Shown piece after piece: positions 1 through 7,451 of a stretch of 64,000 nucleotides of DNA; the first letter of the stretch is position 1, and every line of letters starts with the position of its first letter. The stretch lies in contig CAWGPP010000006.1 in the NCBI GenBank assembly GCA_963824545.1, forward strand, positions 665,146 through 729,145, given 5' to 3'. The notes beneath the pieces are model-generated. The model was not told the origin of the DNA. It searched no databases and worked only from the letters and a program-made list of their open reading frames with translations. This DNA comes from Bog-532 sp963824545. GTDB lineage: Bacteria; Actinomycetota; Actinomycetes; Streptosporangiales; Streptosporangiaceae. Both the position numbers and the translations under genes were made by a program.

Positions 1-318
1 GTCGGGGCTGCCGCGCTCCCCGGCCACGGTGGAGAACCTGGCCACCATCCGGGTGGTGGTGCCCGGCTGGAACACCGCCGCCTTGGTGTAGGCGCTGACG
101 TCGCCGGTGACCTCGAACCGGCCGAACGCGCCGCTGCCCTTGGCGTGCGGCTGCCGCTCCTTGATCCGCTCCCGGTTGAAGTTGGCCATCTGCTCGATCA
201 GGTAACTGTCCTGCAGCAGGATCGGGCCGCCCGCGCCGACGGTCAGCGAATACTGGTCACTCTCGACCGGAATGCCGGCATCGGTCGTCTGGACCGGGTT
301 GGGCTGCGTGCTGGTCAT
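1..318 (-). CDS. Catalase, N-terminal part (cut by window start)
   Basis: This is the first 106 residues of a haem catalase, which dismutates hydrogen peroxide to water and oxygen in the cytoplasm. The segment reads through the usual catalase opening: a GGPILLQD stretch, a QMANFNRERIKERQPHAKG-type segment near residue 50, then GAFGRFEVTGDV and the VARFSTVAGERGSPD block that precedes the haem pocket. In the family the catalytic histidine lies in an H-A-K-G context, which is present. The ATG at 318 follows a good ribosome site, AAAGGAGA. The rest of the gene, including the haem-ligand tyrosine, lies outside the window. An aquaporin gene sits 94 bp upstream on the same strand, a plausible pairing because some aquaporins pass peroxide. 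Confidence 0.93.
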   Translation of the reverse strand, partial: MTSTQPNPVQTTDAGIPVESDQYSLTVGAGGPILLQDSYLIEQMANFNRERIKERQPHAKGSGAFGRFEVTGDVSAYTKAAVFQPGTTTRMVARFSTVAGERGSPD

Positions 319-412
319 ACGTGTGTCTCCTTTGTGGATGGGACCCAGGGCCGTGCTCGATGGATTACCGGGCGGTGGTGGCGCCAGGCTGGATCTGGCG
401 CGGCGGGCAGGA

Positions 413-1111
413 TCACTTGTCGGCGGGGTTGAGCGCGCGGAACGCCAGTCCCGCCACGACGCCGCCGGCGAGCTCGACGAGCAGGTAGATCCAGATCGTC
501 GACCAGGCGAACACGCCCCCGGTGGCGCCGCCCAGCGCCACGGCAGGGTTGAACACGCCGCCGGAGATGCCGCCGACGGCGAACGCGCCGGCCGCGATGG
601 TGAACCCGATCGCCAGCCCGAAGAACCCGTTGCCTGGCTGGTCCTTGCTGGTGGCCACGTTCAGCACCACGTAGCACAGCGCGAAGGTGAAGAGCAGTTC
701 CACCACGGCGGCAGCCGCCTCGGCGTGACCGGACAGGGTCAGGGTCTTGACCGCCGCGGGGTTGACGGCGGCGCGGGCAATCACCGCGGCGACCACGCCG
801 CCGACGACCTGCGCGATCCAGTAGGGCACCGCATCGCGGATCCCGATCCGGCCCCGCACCAGCGCCGCGAGCGTCACCGCCGGGTTGTAGTGGCCGCCGG
901 AGATGTGGCCGCCGGCGTAGATCATGACCATCAGGGCCGCGCCGGCCGCCAGCGGCGTGAACACGCTGCCGCTGAGCACGCTCGCTACGACGACCAAGGT
1001 GAGGAAGAACGCGCCGATGAACTCGACCACGTACTTCCGGGTTGCTACCCCCAATTGGGAAGCGGGAGCAACTGCCACCGATTTTGGTTCGCGCGTGATG
1101 ACTTCCGCCAT
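413..1111 (-). CDS. Aquaporin (MIP family channel)
   Basis: The 232-residue protein is a six-helix membrane channel of the MIP family, for water and possibly glycerol or peroxide. Both signature NPA boxes are visible: HYNPAVT near residue 75 and FNPAVALGG near residue 187, in the expected two half-repeats, each inside a G-G-x-x-NPA context (ISGGHYNPAV and ISGGVFNPAV). Hydrophobic segments fill the rest, beginning VEFIGAFFLTLVVVASVLSG. The start at 1111 follows AAGGAG. Length is normal for bacterial aquaporins. It lies just upstream of catalase in the same direction, so the two may be co-transcribed. Copy 1 of a recurrent 19-bp motif lies about 105 bp upstream of the start. Substrate preference cannot be told from this reading. 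Confidence 0.93.
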   Translation of the reverse strand: MAEVITREPKSVAVAPASQLGVATRKYVVEFIGAFFLTLVVVASVLSGSVFTPLAAGAALMVMIYAGGHISGGHYNPAVTLAALVRGRIGIRDAVPYWIAQVVGGVVAAVIARAAVNPAAVKTLTLSGHAEAAAAVVELLFTFALCYVVLNVATSKDQPGNGFFGLAIGFTIAAGAFAVGGISGGVFNPAVALGGATGGVFAWSTIWIYLLVELAGGVVAGLAFRALNPADK

Positions 1112-1215
1112 CTGCTTTCCTCCTTGAGTTTCGGGTTAACTCAACGATTGCGCGAGTGCTGTTCACCGTCATCGCGGCCAGCGGCCATTTATCCCTCCTG
1201 CTGACCGAACTCACC

Positions 1216-1234
1216 GGATTCCTGCTAGCTGCAA
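1216..1234 (+). repeat. Dispersed 19-bp motif, copy 1
   Basis: GGATTCCTGCTAGCTGCAA. It is one of five near-identical intergenic copies in the first 7.4 kb, all centred on the palindrome GCTAGC. It sits about 105 bp upstream of the aquaporin start, in the opposite orientation to that gene. Confidence 0.6.
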
Positions 1235-1291
1235 ACCCATGCCGATGACCGGGTTTTCTTAAGATCAACGCGCTTAATTAGCCAGGCTGCA

Positions 1292-1576
1292 TTAACGGGG
1301 TGCGCGCAACTGCCGGTGAGAACGCCGCTCGTCTTCGGTGGTGCCGCCCCAGACACCATCGTCGCCGCTCTCCAGCGCCCACCGCAGACACGGTGCGGAT
1401 ACCGGGCACGTCCGGCATATCTGCTTGGCTGCTTCGATCTGAGGCAAAGAGGCATCTGTGGTGCCGAGAGGAAAGAACAGATCGGGATCAACGTCGCGGC
1501 AGGCGGCGTAGGCACGCCAGTCCATTTCCGCGGCGTCCCGCTGCCGCTGCAGAAGGCCATGGCCCGTGTCGCGCAT
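1292..1576 (-). CDS. WhiB-family transcriptional regulator
   Basis: This 94-residue protein is a WhiB-like iron-sulfur regulator, a family confined to actinobacteria and their phages that binds a [4Fe-4S] cluster and partners the primary sigma factor. The four cluster cysteines are visible in the expected pattern: one in AACRD, then ICRTC and APC in an I-C-x-x-C-P-V-x-x-x-C context. The family turn GVWGGT follows, then a basic tail (RRSHRQLRAPR). The ATG at 1576 follows AAAGGTGG. Open reading continues upstream to 1687 but that extension is low complexity. Neighbours are two response regulators, which suggests a stress or redox-signalling neighbourhood. Which WhiB class it belongs to is not clear. 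Confidence 0.92.
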   Translation of the reverse strand: MRDTGHGLLQRQRDAAEMDWRAYAACRDVDPDLFFPLGTTDASLPQIEAAKQICRTCPVSAPCLRWALESGDDGVWGGTTEDERRSHRQLRAPR

Positions 1577-1714
1577 CAGCCACGCCACCTTTCTTCTGGT
1601 GGGCTCGCACTGCGACTGTGGCGTTGTCTCGCCCTGGCTACCAGGATTTCGCGCGGCTGGGCGCGTGCCATCGCTGCGAACGCCCATCTTTGCCCCCGGC
1701 TACCCGAACCAGCT

Positions 1715-1733
1715 GAACCCCTGCTAGCTGCAA
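1715..1733 (+). repeat. Dispersed 19-bp motif, copy 2
   Basis: GAACCCCTGCTAGCTGCAA, lying between the whiB-like gene and the downstream end of the single-domain response regulator. It shares the CTGCTAGCTGCAA core exactly with copy 1, about 500 bp away. Confidence 0.6.
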
Positions 1734-1754
1734 CGCGTGCCCGCCGGGAAGGCT

Positions 1755-2120
1755 TTACGGCGTGTGGCCGAGGACCCGGCTGATCCCCTGCGCCGACAGC
1801 TCCGACTTCGCCAGGAATCCGGCGGCCGGGCTTTCGGCGATCAGCTCCGTATAGTCTGCTTCGGCGCCGGTTGAAATCAAGATCACTTCGGCGCCGCCCT
1901 GACCGTCCTGGGCCAGCAGCTGGGCCAGGTCAAAGCCGCTCTCGTCGCCGAGCCCGATGTCGACGAGGATGACGTCCGGCCGCAGCGCGCTGGCTTGCCG
2001 GAGTGCCCCGGCGATATTCGACGCCACGCCCATGACGGTGAGGCCCTCTCGGTCAAGGAAAAGGCTCGCGGCCTTGAGGAAGGCCTCGTTGTCGTCAACG
2101 AGCAGGCACCGCAGCGGCAT
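1755..2120 (-). CDS. Stand-alone response-regulator receiver protein
   Basis: The 121-residue product is a single CheY-like receiver domain with no output domain. Visible markers are the acidic pair in LLVDDNE at the N terminus, the phospho-acceptor aspartate in VILVDIGLGDESG near residue 53, a serine/threonine in ILISTGAE and the conserved lysine in GFLAKSEL. Such proteins pass or buffer phosphate between kinases or bind a partner. The ATG at 2120 is chosen because the domain begins directly after it; the frame is open to 2174. Copy 3 of the 19-bp motif lies 35 bp upstream. A LuxR-type response regulator follows upstream on the same strand. No kinase gene is present nearby, only a truncated GAF fragment at 7030. 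Confidence 0.9.
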   Translation of the reverse strand: MPLRCLLVDDNEAFLKAASLFLDREGLTVMGVASNIAGALRQASALRPDVILVDIGLGDESGFDLAQLLAQDGQGGAEVILISTGAEADYTELIAESPAAGFLAKSELSAQGISRVLGHTP

Positions 2121-2154
2121 GCGATCAGATTGCCAGGCCTGCGGCACTGCCGCA

Positions 2155-2172
2155 TTGCGGCTAGCAGGAACC
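2155..2172 (-). repeat. Dispersed 19-bp motif, copy 3
   Basis: On the minus strand this reads GGTTCCTGCTAGCCGCAA and is followed by TGCG, as in copy 5. It lies 35 bp upstream of the receiver-protein start and in the same orientation, where a promoter or operator would be expected. Confidence 0.6.
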
Positions 2173-2188
2173 ATCCGCCCCGACTCGG

Positions 2189-2902
2189 CTAGCGTGCTTC
2201 GAGGAACCTCAGGACCGCCAGCACCCGCCGGTGCTCGGCTTCGCTCTCCGGCAGATGGAGCTTGGTCAAGATGCTCCGGACGTGCTTTTCGACCGTGCCC
2301 TCGGTGACGAAGATCCGCCGGGCGATGCCCGCGTTGGACGCACCCTCGGCCATCAGGGCGAGCACCTCGCGCTCCCGCGGCGACAGGACGTCGAGTGGAT
2401 CACGGCGCCGCCTGGCCTTGATGAGCTCCTGTACCAGGGACGGGTCCACCATCGAGCCGCCTGCGGTGATCCGCTTGACCGTCTCGATGAACTCGGTCAC
2501 ATCGGTCACCCGGCTCTTCAGCAGGTAGCCGAGGCCCGGCCCGCCCGCCAGCAGTTCCATCGCCTCGTCCACCTCCACATGCGCGGACAGCACGAGGATC
2601 GCGGTGCCGGGCAGTTCCGCGCGGATCACCCGGGCGGCCTGCAAGCCCTCGGTGGCTTGCGCCGGCGGCATCCGGATGTCGATGATCGCTAGCTGCGGAT
2701 GGACCGAATGGGCCAGGGCGAGCAGTTCCGTCCCGTTCCCTGCCTGGCCCGCGACGTCGAACCCGGAACGATCAAGCAAGCTGGCGAGCCCTTCACGCAG
2801 CAGGACATCGTCGTCGGCCAGCACGGCCCGGGGCCTGGACCGGCTCTCCGGCGCCGTTTCGGGTGTTTCTGACGATCCCGGCACCCCACGATTATCGACC
2901 AC
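2189..2902 (-). CDS. NarL/LuxR-family response regulator
   Basis: This is a two-domain DNA-binding response regulator. The receiver domain shows the acidic cluster VLADDDVLLREGL, the phospho-aspartate in LAIIDIRMPP, a serine in ILVLSAHVE and the lysine in GYLLKSRV. The C-terminal LuxR helix-turn-helix reads LSPREREVLALMAEGASN and then IARRIFVTEGTVEKHVRSIL, which is canonical. It binds DNA when phosphorylated by a histidine kinase that is not in this window. The start is uncertain: GTG codons at 2902 and 2884 are in frame ahead of the domain, and the frame is open to 2965. It lies directly upstream of the single receiver protein, so the two may form one signalling unit. Confidence 0.92.
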   Translation of the reverse strand: MVDNRGVPGSSETPETAPESRSRPRAVLADDDVLLREGLASLLDRSGFDVAGQAGNGTELLALAHSVHPQLAIIDIRMPPAQATEGLQAARVIRAELPGTAILVLSAHVEVDEAMELLAGGPGLGYLLKSRVTDVTEFIETVKRITAGGSMVDPSLVQELIKARRRRDPLDVLSPREREVLALMAEGASNAGIARRIFVTEGTVEKHVRSILTKLHLPESEAEHRRVLAVLRFLEAR

Positions 2903-3084
2903 GCGAGCATCCGATCTGCGGGCTTCCCGGCCAGCATGGCCCCGGCGCCGGCGATCCGGCATCACCGCCAGCGCCGGTCAGCCATGGACGCTGGCGGTAA
3001 TCCGCGTGGTACCGCTGGCAGGGGGTGGCCGGGTGCCTGCCGCAACGACGTAACCGAGGCCACGACCCGCAGACAGACCCGCCC

Positions 3085-3345
3085 TCACAGCGCCTTCCGG
3101 ATGCTGGCGAGGGAGAACATGCACAGGGCGGCGAGCAGGATGGAAAAGGCCAGCACGGCCGCGAAGTCCCCGATGAACCCGGACGCCACCCCGACGCCGA
3201 CGACGGGGATGATCAGGCCTGTGTAACACGCGACGAAGAAGGCGGATAGGGCCTGACCGCGCCTCCCCGGCGGGGCTGGGCTCACGGTTTCGGGGATGAG
3301 GAACAGGCACAGGCCCGCGGCTGCCACCGCTTCCCGCTGGGATCC
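3085..3345 (-). pseudogene. C-terminal remnant of an MFS transporter
   Basis: About 85 codons on the minus strand encode two clear membrane segments (SAFFVACYTGLIIPVVGVG and FAAVLAFSILLAALCMF) after a cytoplasmic loop rich in Pro and Arg. This is the typical tail of a major-facilitator-superfamily transporter. No start or upstream two thirds exists: the frame runs into hemC DNA, where it is only an out-of-frame reading. The last codons of hemC lie within this remnant, so a deletion seems to have joined the two genes. Confidence 0.6.
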
Positions 3346-4298
3346 GCGACCGCTCGATGACCCGTGCGGCCGAGCAGCGCAGCGCCGCCGTGTTCGAGCA
3401 GGATGTGAGCTAGCCGGCGGCCGAGCGTGTCGCCGTCCCTGACCGCACCGATGGTCTGCCCCCGGATCACCGAGGAGCCGTCCGGGGCGGCGATGAGGCC
3501 GGACACGTGTACCGCCGGTTCGGCTCCGGTCTCGGAGGCCAGTTCGGCCAGGGCGCCGACCGGTGCGCTGCAGCCGGCGTCCAGCGCGGCCAGGAAGCTG
3601 CGTTCGGCGATCGCCGCTGCCCGGGTCGGTGCGTGATCGAGCGCCCTGAGCTGGGCCGCGGTAACCGGGTCGTCGGTGCGGCACTCGACGGCCAGCACGC
3701 CCTGCGCCGGCGCAGGCAGGAGCAGCGATGGCTCGAGGGGCGTGGCGACGGCGTCGAGCCGGCCGAGCCGCGAGAGTCCCGCCATGGCCAGGATGAGGGC
3801 GTCGACCTCGCCGTCGGCGAGCTTACGCAGCCGGGTGCCGACGTTGCCGCGCACCGGCACGATGTGCAGTGGGCGGCCCGTGGCGCGCAGCAGCGCAGCT
3901 CGCCGGGGTGACCCGGTGCCGATCCGCGCTCCGGGAGGCAGCGCGTCGAGGCTCGTCCCGCCCGGCCAGATCAGCGCGTCGCGGGGGTCCTCGCGGGCCG
4001 GGAACGCCGCCACCTGTAGCCCCGGTACCGGCGCGGTCGGCAGGTCCTTGGCGGAGTGGACGACGAAGTCGACCGCGCCGCGCAGCAGCGCCGCGCGCAG
4101 GGTGGTGGTGAACACGCCGGTCGTACCGATCCGCTCGATCGGCGCGGTCGACTCATCCCCGGGCGTGGCCACCGTGACCACGACGGACGGCTGGCCGCAC
4201 TGCTGACGCAACTGCCGGGCGATCTGCCCGGCCTGGGCCAGTGCGAGCGGACTGCCGCGGGTACCCAGCCGCAGCGGACGCTGGTGCGGGGAGCTCAC
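3282..4298 (-). CDS. hemC: Hydroxymethylbilane synthase (porphobilinogen deaminase)
   Basis: The enzyme polymerises four porphobilinogen units to hydroxymethylbilane in haem, sirohaem and corrin synthesis. The opening LRLGTRGSPLALAQAGQIA is the family signature. The segment VDFVVHSAKDLPT carries the substrate-contact region, and the dipyrromethane-cofactor cysteine is seen in LDAGCSAPVGALAE near residue 245. The GTG start at 4298 overlaps the hemA stop as GTGA, so the two are translationally coupled. The last 20 or so residues (from about GKRWQ) look unlike HemC and lie over an out-of-frame MFS remnant. The protein is 338 residues against the usual 300-320, so the native end may have been replaced without loss of the catalytic core. 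Confidence 0.93.
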   Translation of the reverse strand: MSSPHQRPLRLGTRGSPLALAQAGQIARQLRQQCGQPSVVVTVATPGDESTAPIERIGTTGVFTTTLRAALLRGAVDFVVHSAKDLPTAPVPGLQVAAFPAREDPRDALIWPGGTSLDALPPGARIGTGSPRRAALLRATGRPLHIVPVRGNVGTRLRKLADGEVDALILAMAGLSRLGRLDAVATPLEPSLLLPAPAQGVLAVECRTDDPVTAAQLRALDHAPTRAAAIAERSFLAALDAGCSAPVGALAELASETGAEPAVHVSGLIAAPDGSSVIRGQTIGAVRDGDTLGRRLAHILLEHGGAALLGRTGHRAVADPSGKRWQPRACACSSSPKP

Positions 4299-5572
4299 GT
4301 TCTAGCCTCATCTGTCCGGAGGTCGAAAAGCTGCTTCAGCGCATCCAGGTAGACCGGTCCGTGCGGGCCGGTGGAGAACTCCTTGGCCCGGACGGTCGGC
4401 CGGTGCAGGACCTTGCGGAGGATGCGGTGAACGGTGGCCGCCGTTTCGGCCCGCTGCTGCTCGCTGAGCTCCGGAAGCCGATGGTCCAGCCGGGCTAGCT
4501 CGGCGTCCGCGAAATGCCTGATCTGTGCGTGCATTGCGGCGATGACGGGCGCTGCCGCCGCTTGCTCCCGCCGGTCCATGTACCCGGCGGCCTCGGCGGC
4601 GACGATGTTGCGGACCTGGGGGATCTGGTCCGGTACCGCCCGGCCGGCCAGGTGCCGGCCAAGGGCGGTGAGGTCGACGAGCTTCACCCCGGCCAGCCGT
4701 CCGACGGCAGCGTCCACATCAGGCGGCATGCCCAGGTCGAGCACGAACAGCGGCCTGCTGCCAGCCTGAGCCCGCGCCGCCCGTACCGGCCCCGCGGCCA
4801 CGACGGGTGCGGCGGCCCCGATGGCGGTGACCATCAGGTCGGCGCCGGCGAGCAGGGCAGGCACGTCACTGACCGGCAGGTGCCTGGCGCGCAGCGCCGC
4901 GGCCACCTCCGCGGCTCGCGCGGCGTTACGGCCGGCCACCGACAACCGCGCGACACCGGCCTCGCGCAGCAGCCGCGCGGCGAGCTTGCCCGTGCTGCCG
5001 GTACCCAGGACCACCGCGTGGCGGCCGGCGAGGCCGCCCAGGTGCGCGGCGGCGATGTCCAGGCCGGCCCGGGCCAGCGAGATGCCCGCGGTGCCGATCG
5101 TGGTTTGCGTGCGAGCCCGTTTGCTGGCCCGCAGCGCCGCGTCGATCAGCCCTGTGATCGCGGGGCCAGTGGTTTCCGCCGCGGCGGCCGCGCGGGCCGC
5201 GGCCTTGATCTGCGCGACGATCTGCTCCTCACCGAGGGCCATCGACTCCAGCCCGCAGGCGACGGAGAACAAATGCTCGGCGGCCGCGCCGCCGACCCGG
5301 ACGCGGGCCATCCGCAGGACCTCGCCGGCCGGGAGCCGCGCCCGGGCGGCCACCAGGCTCGCGACAGACGAGGTCACTTGTTCAACCGGTCCTGAAGCGG
5401 CCGCGTAGACCTCCACCCGGTTGCAGGTGGACAAGACGGCCACCTCGTCGACGGACGGCACTGTGTGCAGCCGCGTCAGCACGTCGCCCAGCTCTGCCGC
5501 AGGCACGGCGAGCCTTTCGAGTATTTCGGCGGGAGCCAACCGGTGCGACACGCCGATGTTCACAATCGTCAT
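4295..5572 (-). CDS. hemA: Glutamyl-tRNA reductase
   Basis: This 425-residue enzyme reduces glutamyl-tRNA to glutamate-1-semialdehyde with NADPH, the first step of the C5 route to tetrapyrroles. The catalytic cysteine is in the signature STCNRVEVYA near residue 50. The family segments ACGLESMALGEEQIVAQ and the NADPH-binding VLGTGSTGKLAARLL are clear, and the C-terminal dimerisation helix is present (KVLHRPT and a tail with DALKQLFDL). It begins MTIVNIGVSHRLAPAEI with ATG at 5572. It is coupled to hemC downstream. Other haem genes are not adjacent, so this could be a second, partial haem cluster. Confidence 0.95.
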   Translation of the reverse strand: MTIVNIGVSHRLAPAEILERLAVPAAELGDVLTRLHTVPSVDEVAVLSTCNRVEVYAAASGPVEQVTSSVASLVAARARLPAGEVLRMARVRVGGAAAEHLFSVACGLESMALGEEQIVAQIKAAARAAAAAETTGPAITGLIDAALRASKRARTQTTIGTAGISLARAGLDIAAAHLGGLAGRHAVVLGTGSTGKLAARLLREAGVARLSVAGRNAARAAEVAAALRARHLPVSDVPALLAGADLMVTAIGAAAPVVAAGPVRAARAQAGSRPLFVLDLGMPPDVDAAVGRLAGVKLVDLTALGRHLAGRAVPDQIPQVRNIVAAEAAGYMDRREQAAAAPVIAAMHAQIRHFADAELARLDHRLPELSEQQRAETAATVHRILRKVLHRPTVRAKEFSTGPHGPVYLDALKQLFDLRTDEART

Positions 5573-5642
5573 CGCGGTGGCCCTCCAGTCTCGGGATCTT
5601 CGCGTCCGGGTCGTGACCGGAGCCCGGCCGGTGACCTCACGA

Positions 5643-5987
5643 TCAGCTCACGCAGGCGAGCGGCCGCAGTCCGGGAGCCGGGGTCGCCGGCGGCGCTGGG
5701 TAGACCGTGCCGATCGTCGCCAGCGCCCAGCTCATCCTGGCTACCGCGGTGTCCGGGTGGTCACCGAACTCGCCGGCCACCCGTGCGGCACAGCCGCGGA
5801 CACCCAGCCGCTGTAGCGTCGCCGCGACGGCGCCACGGATCTGGTCGGAGGAGGGCGACCCGGAGGGCTGCAGGGCCGACGCGAACAGCGCCTCGGCTCG
5901 GACCGTCTCGAACGTGCCCGGCATCTCCCGTTCGGGCAGCGACTCCCGTTCGGGAAGCGCTCTTTTCGTACCCAGGATCTCCGCCAT
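5643..5987 (-). CDS. Small conserved-type hypothetical protein
   Basis: The 114-residue product is not recognised. It is soluble and Ala/Pro/Arg-rich, with an N-terminal repeat of LPERESLPERE and a middle section SSDQIRGAVAATLQRLGVRGCAARVAGEFGDHPDTAVARMSWALATI. That section reads like a folded helical domain, with third-position GC bias typical of coding. The ATG at 5987 follows a GAACGA stretch with only a weak ribosome site. It lies 70 bp upstream of hemA in the same direction. No membrane segment, signal peptide or metal motif is seen. Confidence 0.6.
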   Translation of the reverse strand: MAEILGTKRALPERESLPEREMPGTFETVRAEALFASALQPSGSPSSDQIRGAVAATLQRLGVRGCAARVAGEFGDHPDTAVARMSWALATIGTVYPAPPATPAPGLRPLACVS

Positions 5988-6055
5988 CGTTCGTGCCTCG
6001 TTCCTTCCGCCTCGCGGCTTACTAGCGCGTGCGCCGCATGTGTCCAGCTTCGCGA

Positions 6056-6703
6056 CTACCCCGGCCAGTCCGAGTTCTCGATGATGTCCACGAAGTTGGC
6101 GCGCCGGTAGCCGGGGACGAATCGTTCCAAGACGTCCGCCTTGACGTTGCCGAACGTCGTTTCCGGCTTCGGCGCGATGCCCTCGGTGAACGCCCGCAGG
6201 ATGCTGCGCTTGAAACCCGGCCGTGGATGCAGGGCGGTGATCTCGGCGCGCTCCTCGTCGCTGATGTCGTAGTACCCGATGCCGAGCACGTCGTATTCGA
6301 CCCCCGCGGTGACCAGGGCGACTTCGGGTTCCAGGAACTCCGGGATGCCGGGCGTGGTGTGCAGGGCGATGGCGGTCCAGACCCGGCGGATGCTGTCCTC
6401 GGGCACGCCGTGGCCCTGCAGGAAGCGGCGCGCTTCGTCGGCGCTGTCCACCTCGAAGCGCCGCCCGCTGTGCCGGAACTGCTCGTTCAGCCCCAGGTCG
6501 TGGAACATCGCCCCGATGTACAGCAGTTCGGGGTCGAAGCTGAGCCCGCGGTTCCGGCCCTGCAAGCTGCCGAACCAGAAGACCCGCCGGGAATGGTCGT
6601 AGACCAGGTCGCTGGCGGACGCGCGCACCAACTCGGTGGCTTCACGGGCAAGTTTCGTGTCCGGAACCGTCACCCCAGCCGCGGTCTGTCCGCTGGTCAC
6701 CAT
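6056..6703 (-). CDS. HD-domain phosphohydrolase-like protein
   Basis: A 215-residue protein of the HD superfamily, metal-dependent phosphohydrolases acting on nucleotides or small phosphorylated substrates. Metal ligands can be placed as the His in VYDHSRRVFWFG, the His-Asp pair in YIGAMFHDLGLNE, a later His in AIALHTTPG and an Asp in GVEYDVLGIG. This order (H...HD...D) is the HD signature. The downstream DISDEERAEITALHPRPGFK segment resembles HD proteins found beside cyanamide-hydratase-like enzymes, but the substrate cannot be told. The ATG at 6703 follows GGAGG at good spacing, which is why it is chosen over the longer frame to 6814. Copy 4 of the 19-bp motif lies 112 bp upstream. Confidence 0.85.
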   Translation of the reverse strand: MVTSGQTAAGVTVPDTKLAREATELVRASASDLVYDHSRRVFWFGSLQGRNRGLSFDPELLYIGAMFHDLGLNEQFRHSGRRFEVDSADEARRFLQGHGVPEDSIRRVWTAIALHTTPGIPEFLEPEVALVTAGVEYDVLGIGYYDISDEERAEITALHPRPGFKRSILRAFTEGIAPKPETTFGNVKADVLERFVPGYRRANFVDIIENSDWPG

Positions 6704-7029
6704 CACTGCCTCCGCATATCTCGTGAAGGCCCGGCCGCACCGCGCCGGGTCGCTTATCACCCACGATCGCGGACAAACGTGGCCCAGTCTGCCCGGTAGG
6801 CGGGCAACCCCCACTACCGGCTAGCAGGAACCGGGCCGCGAGCCGCCCCAGGCTCGGCTGCGGCGGCAGCCTGCCGGCAGCCGCGCACCAGCGTGCCGCT
6901 TGACCTGCGCCGCTGGCGGGGATGCGGGCCAAGAATGCCCACTAGGTTCATGGCCAGGCTTGTTCGGCCCATCCGTCGGGCGACGCTCGGGCGCCCGGGG
7001 ACCGCGACGGCGGAGGGGGTGCACTCGTT
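6704..7029. other. Spacer between the divergent HD gene and GAF fragment
   Basis: This stretch holds copy 4 of the 19-bp motif and otherwise no supported gene. Open frames across it are GC-driven readings without a ribosome site or domain. Confidence 0.5.
6816..6832 (-). repeat. Dispersed 19-bp motif, copy 4
   Basis: On the minus strand this reads GGTTCCTGCTAGCCGGT, matching copy 3 over its first 15 bases. It lies 112 bp upstream of the HD-domain gene in that gene's orientation. Confidence 0.55.
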
Positions 7030-7359
7030 GTGACGGCTGGCTCGGTGGGGCGACCCCGGGAGCACGGGATCGCCGAGGAGCAGGCCGCGCTGCGCCGGAT
7101 GGCGGTGCTGGTGGCGCGGGCGGTACCACCGGAGGAGGTATTCGCCGCGGTCGCCGCGGAGGCCGGGCGGCTGCTGGCGGCCAGCCACGCGACGATGAGC
7201 CGGTATGACCCCGACGGCGCTGTAGGGGTGGTCGCCGCGTGGAGCAGTACCGGCGCGGCTCCGCTCGATGAGGAGCCAGTAGGCGGCCGAGCTGGGCGTG
7301 AGATGGTGCAGCGCCGCGACGACGTCCCCGGCTACCGGTACCTGCCGGATCCCCGCTAG
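7030..7359 (+). pseudogene. Truncated GAF-domain sensor fragment
   Basis: The first 75 or so residues match the opening of actinobacterial GAF sensor kinases: an EHGIAEEQAALRRMAVLVARAVPPEEVFAAV helix, then AEAGRLLAASHATMSRYDPDGAVGVVAAWSS, the start of the GAF ligand pocket. After that the reading loses resemblance (EEPVGGRAGREMVQRR) and stops at 109 residues. The rest of the GAF domain and the histidine-kinase part are missing. GTG at 7030 is the likely original start. It is best read as a decayed sensor kinase, perhaps once a partner of the response regulators at 1755-2902. Confidence 0.7.
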
Positions 7360-7365
7360 CGGCAA
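7347..7365 (+). repeat. Dispersed 19-bp motif, copy 5
   Basis: GGATCCCCGCTAGCGGCAA, followed by TGCG as in copy 3. It overlaps the end of the GAF fragment and lies 87 bp upstream of the reductase start at 7452, in the same orientation. Confidence 0.55.
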
Positions 7366-7451
7366 TGCGCTGCGCAGTCCTGGCCGCCATGCTGGAGCCG
7401 ATGGCCCGGATCCCCACCAGCGGGGTGGTCCGCAGAAGGAAGGGAGCCACG

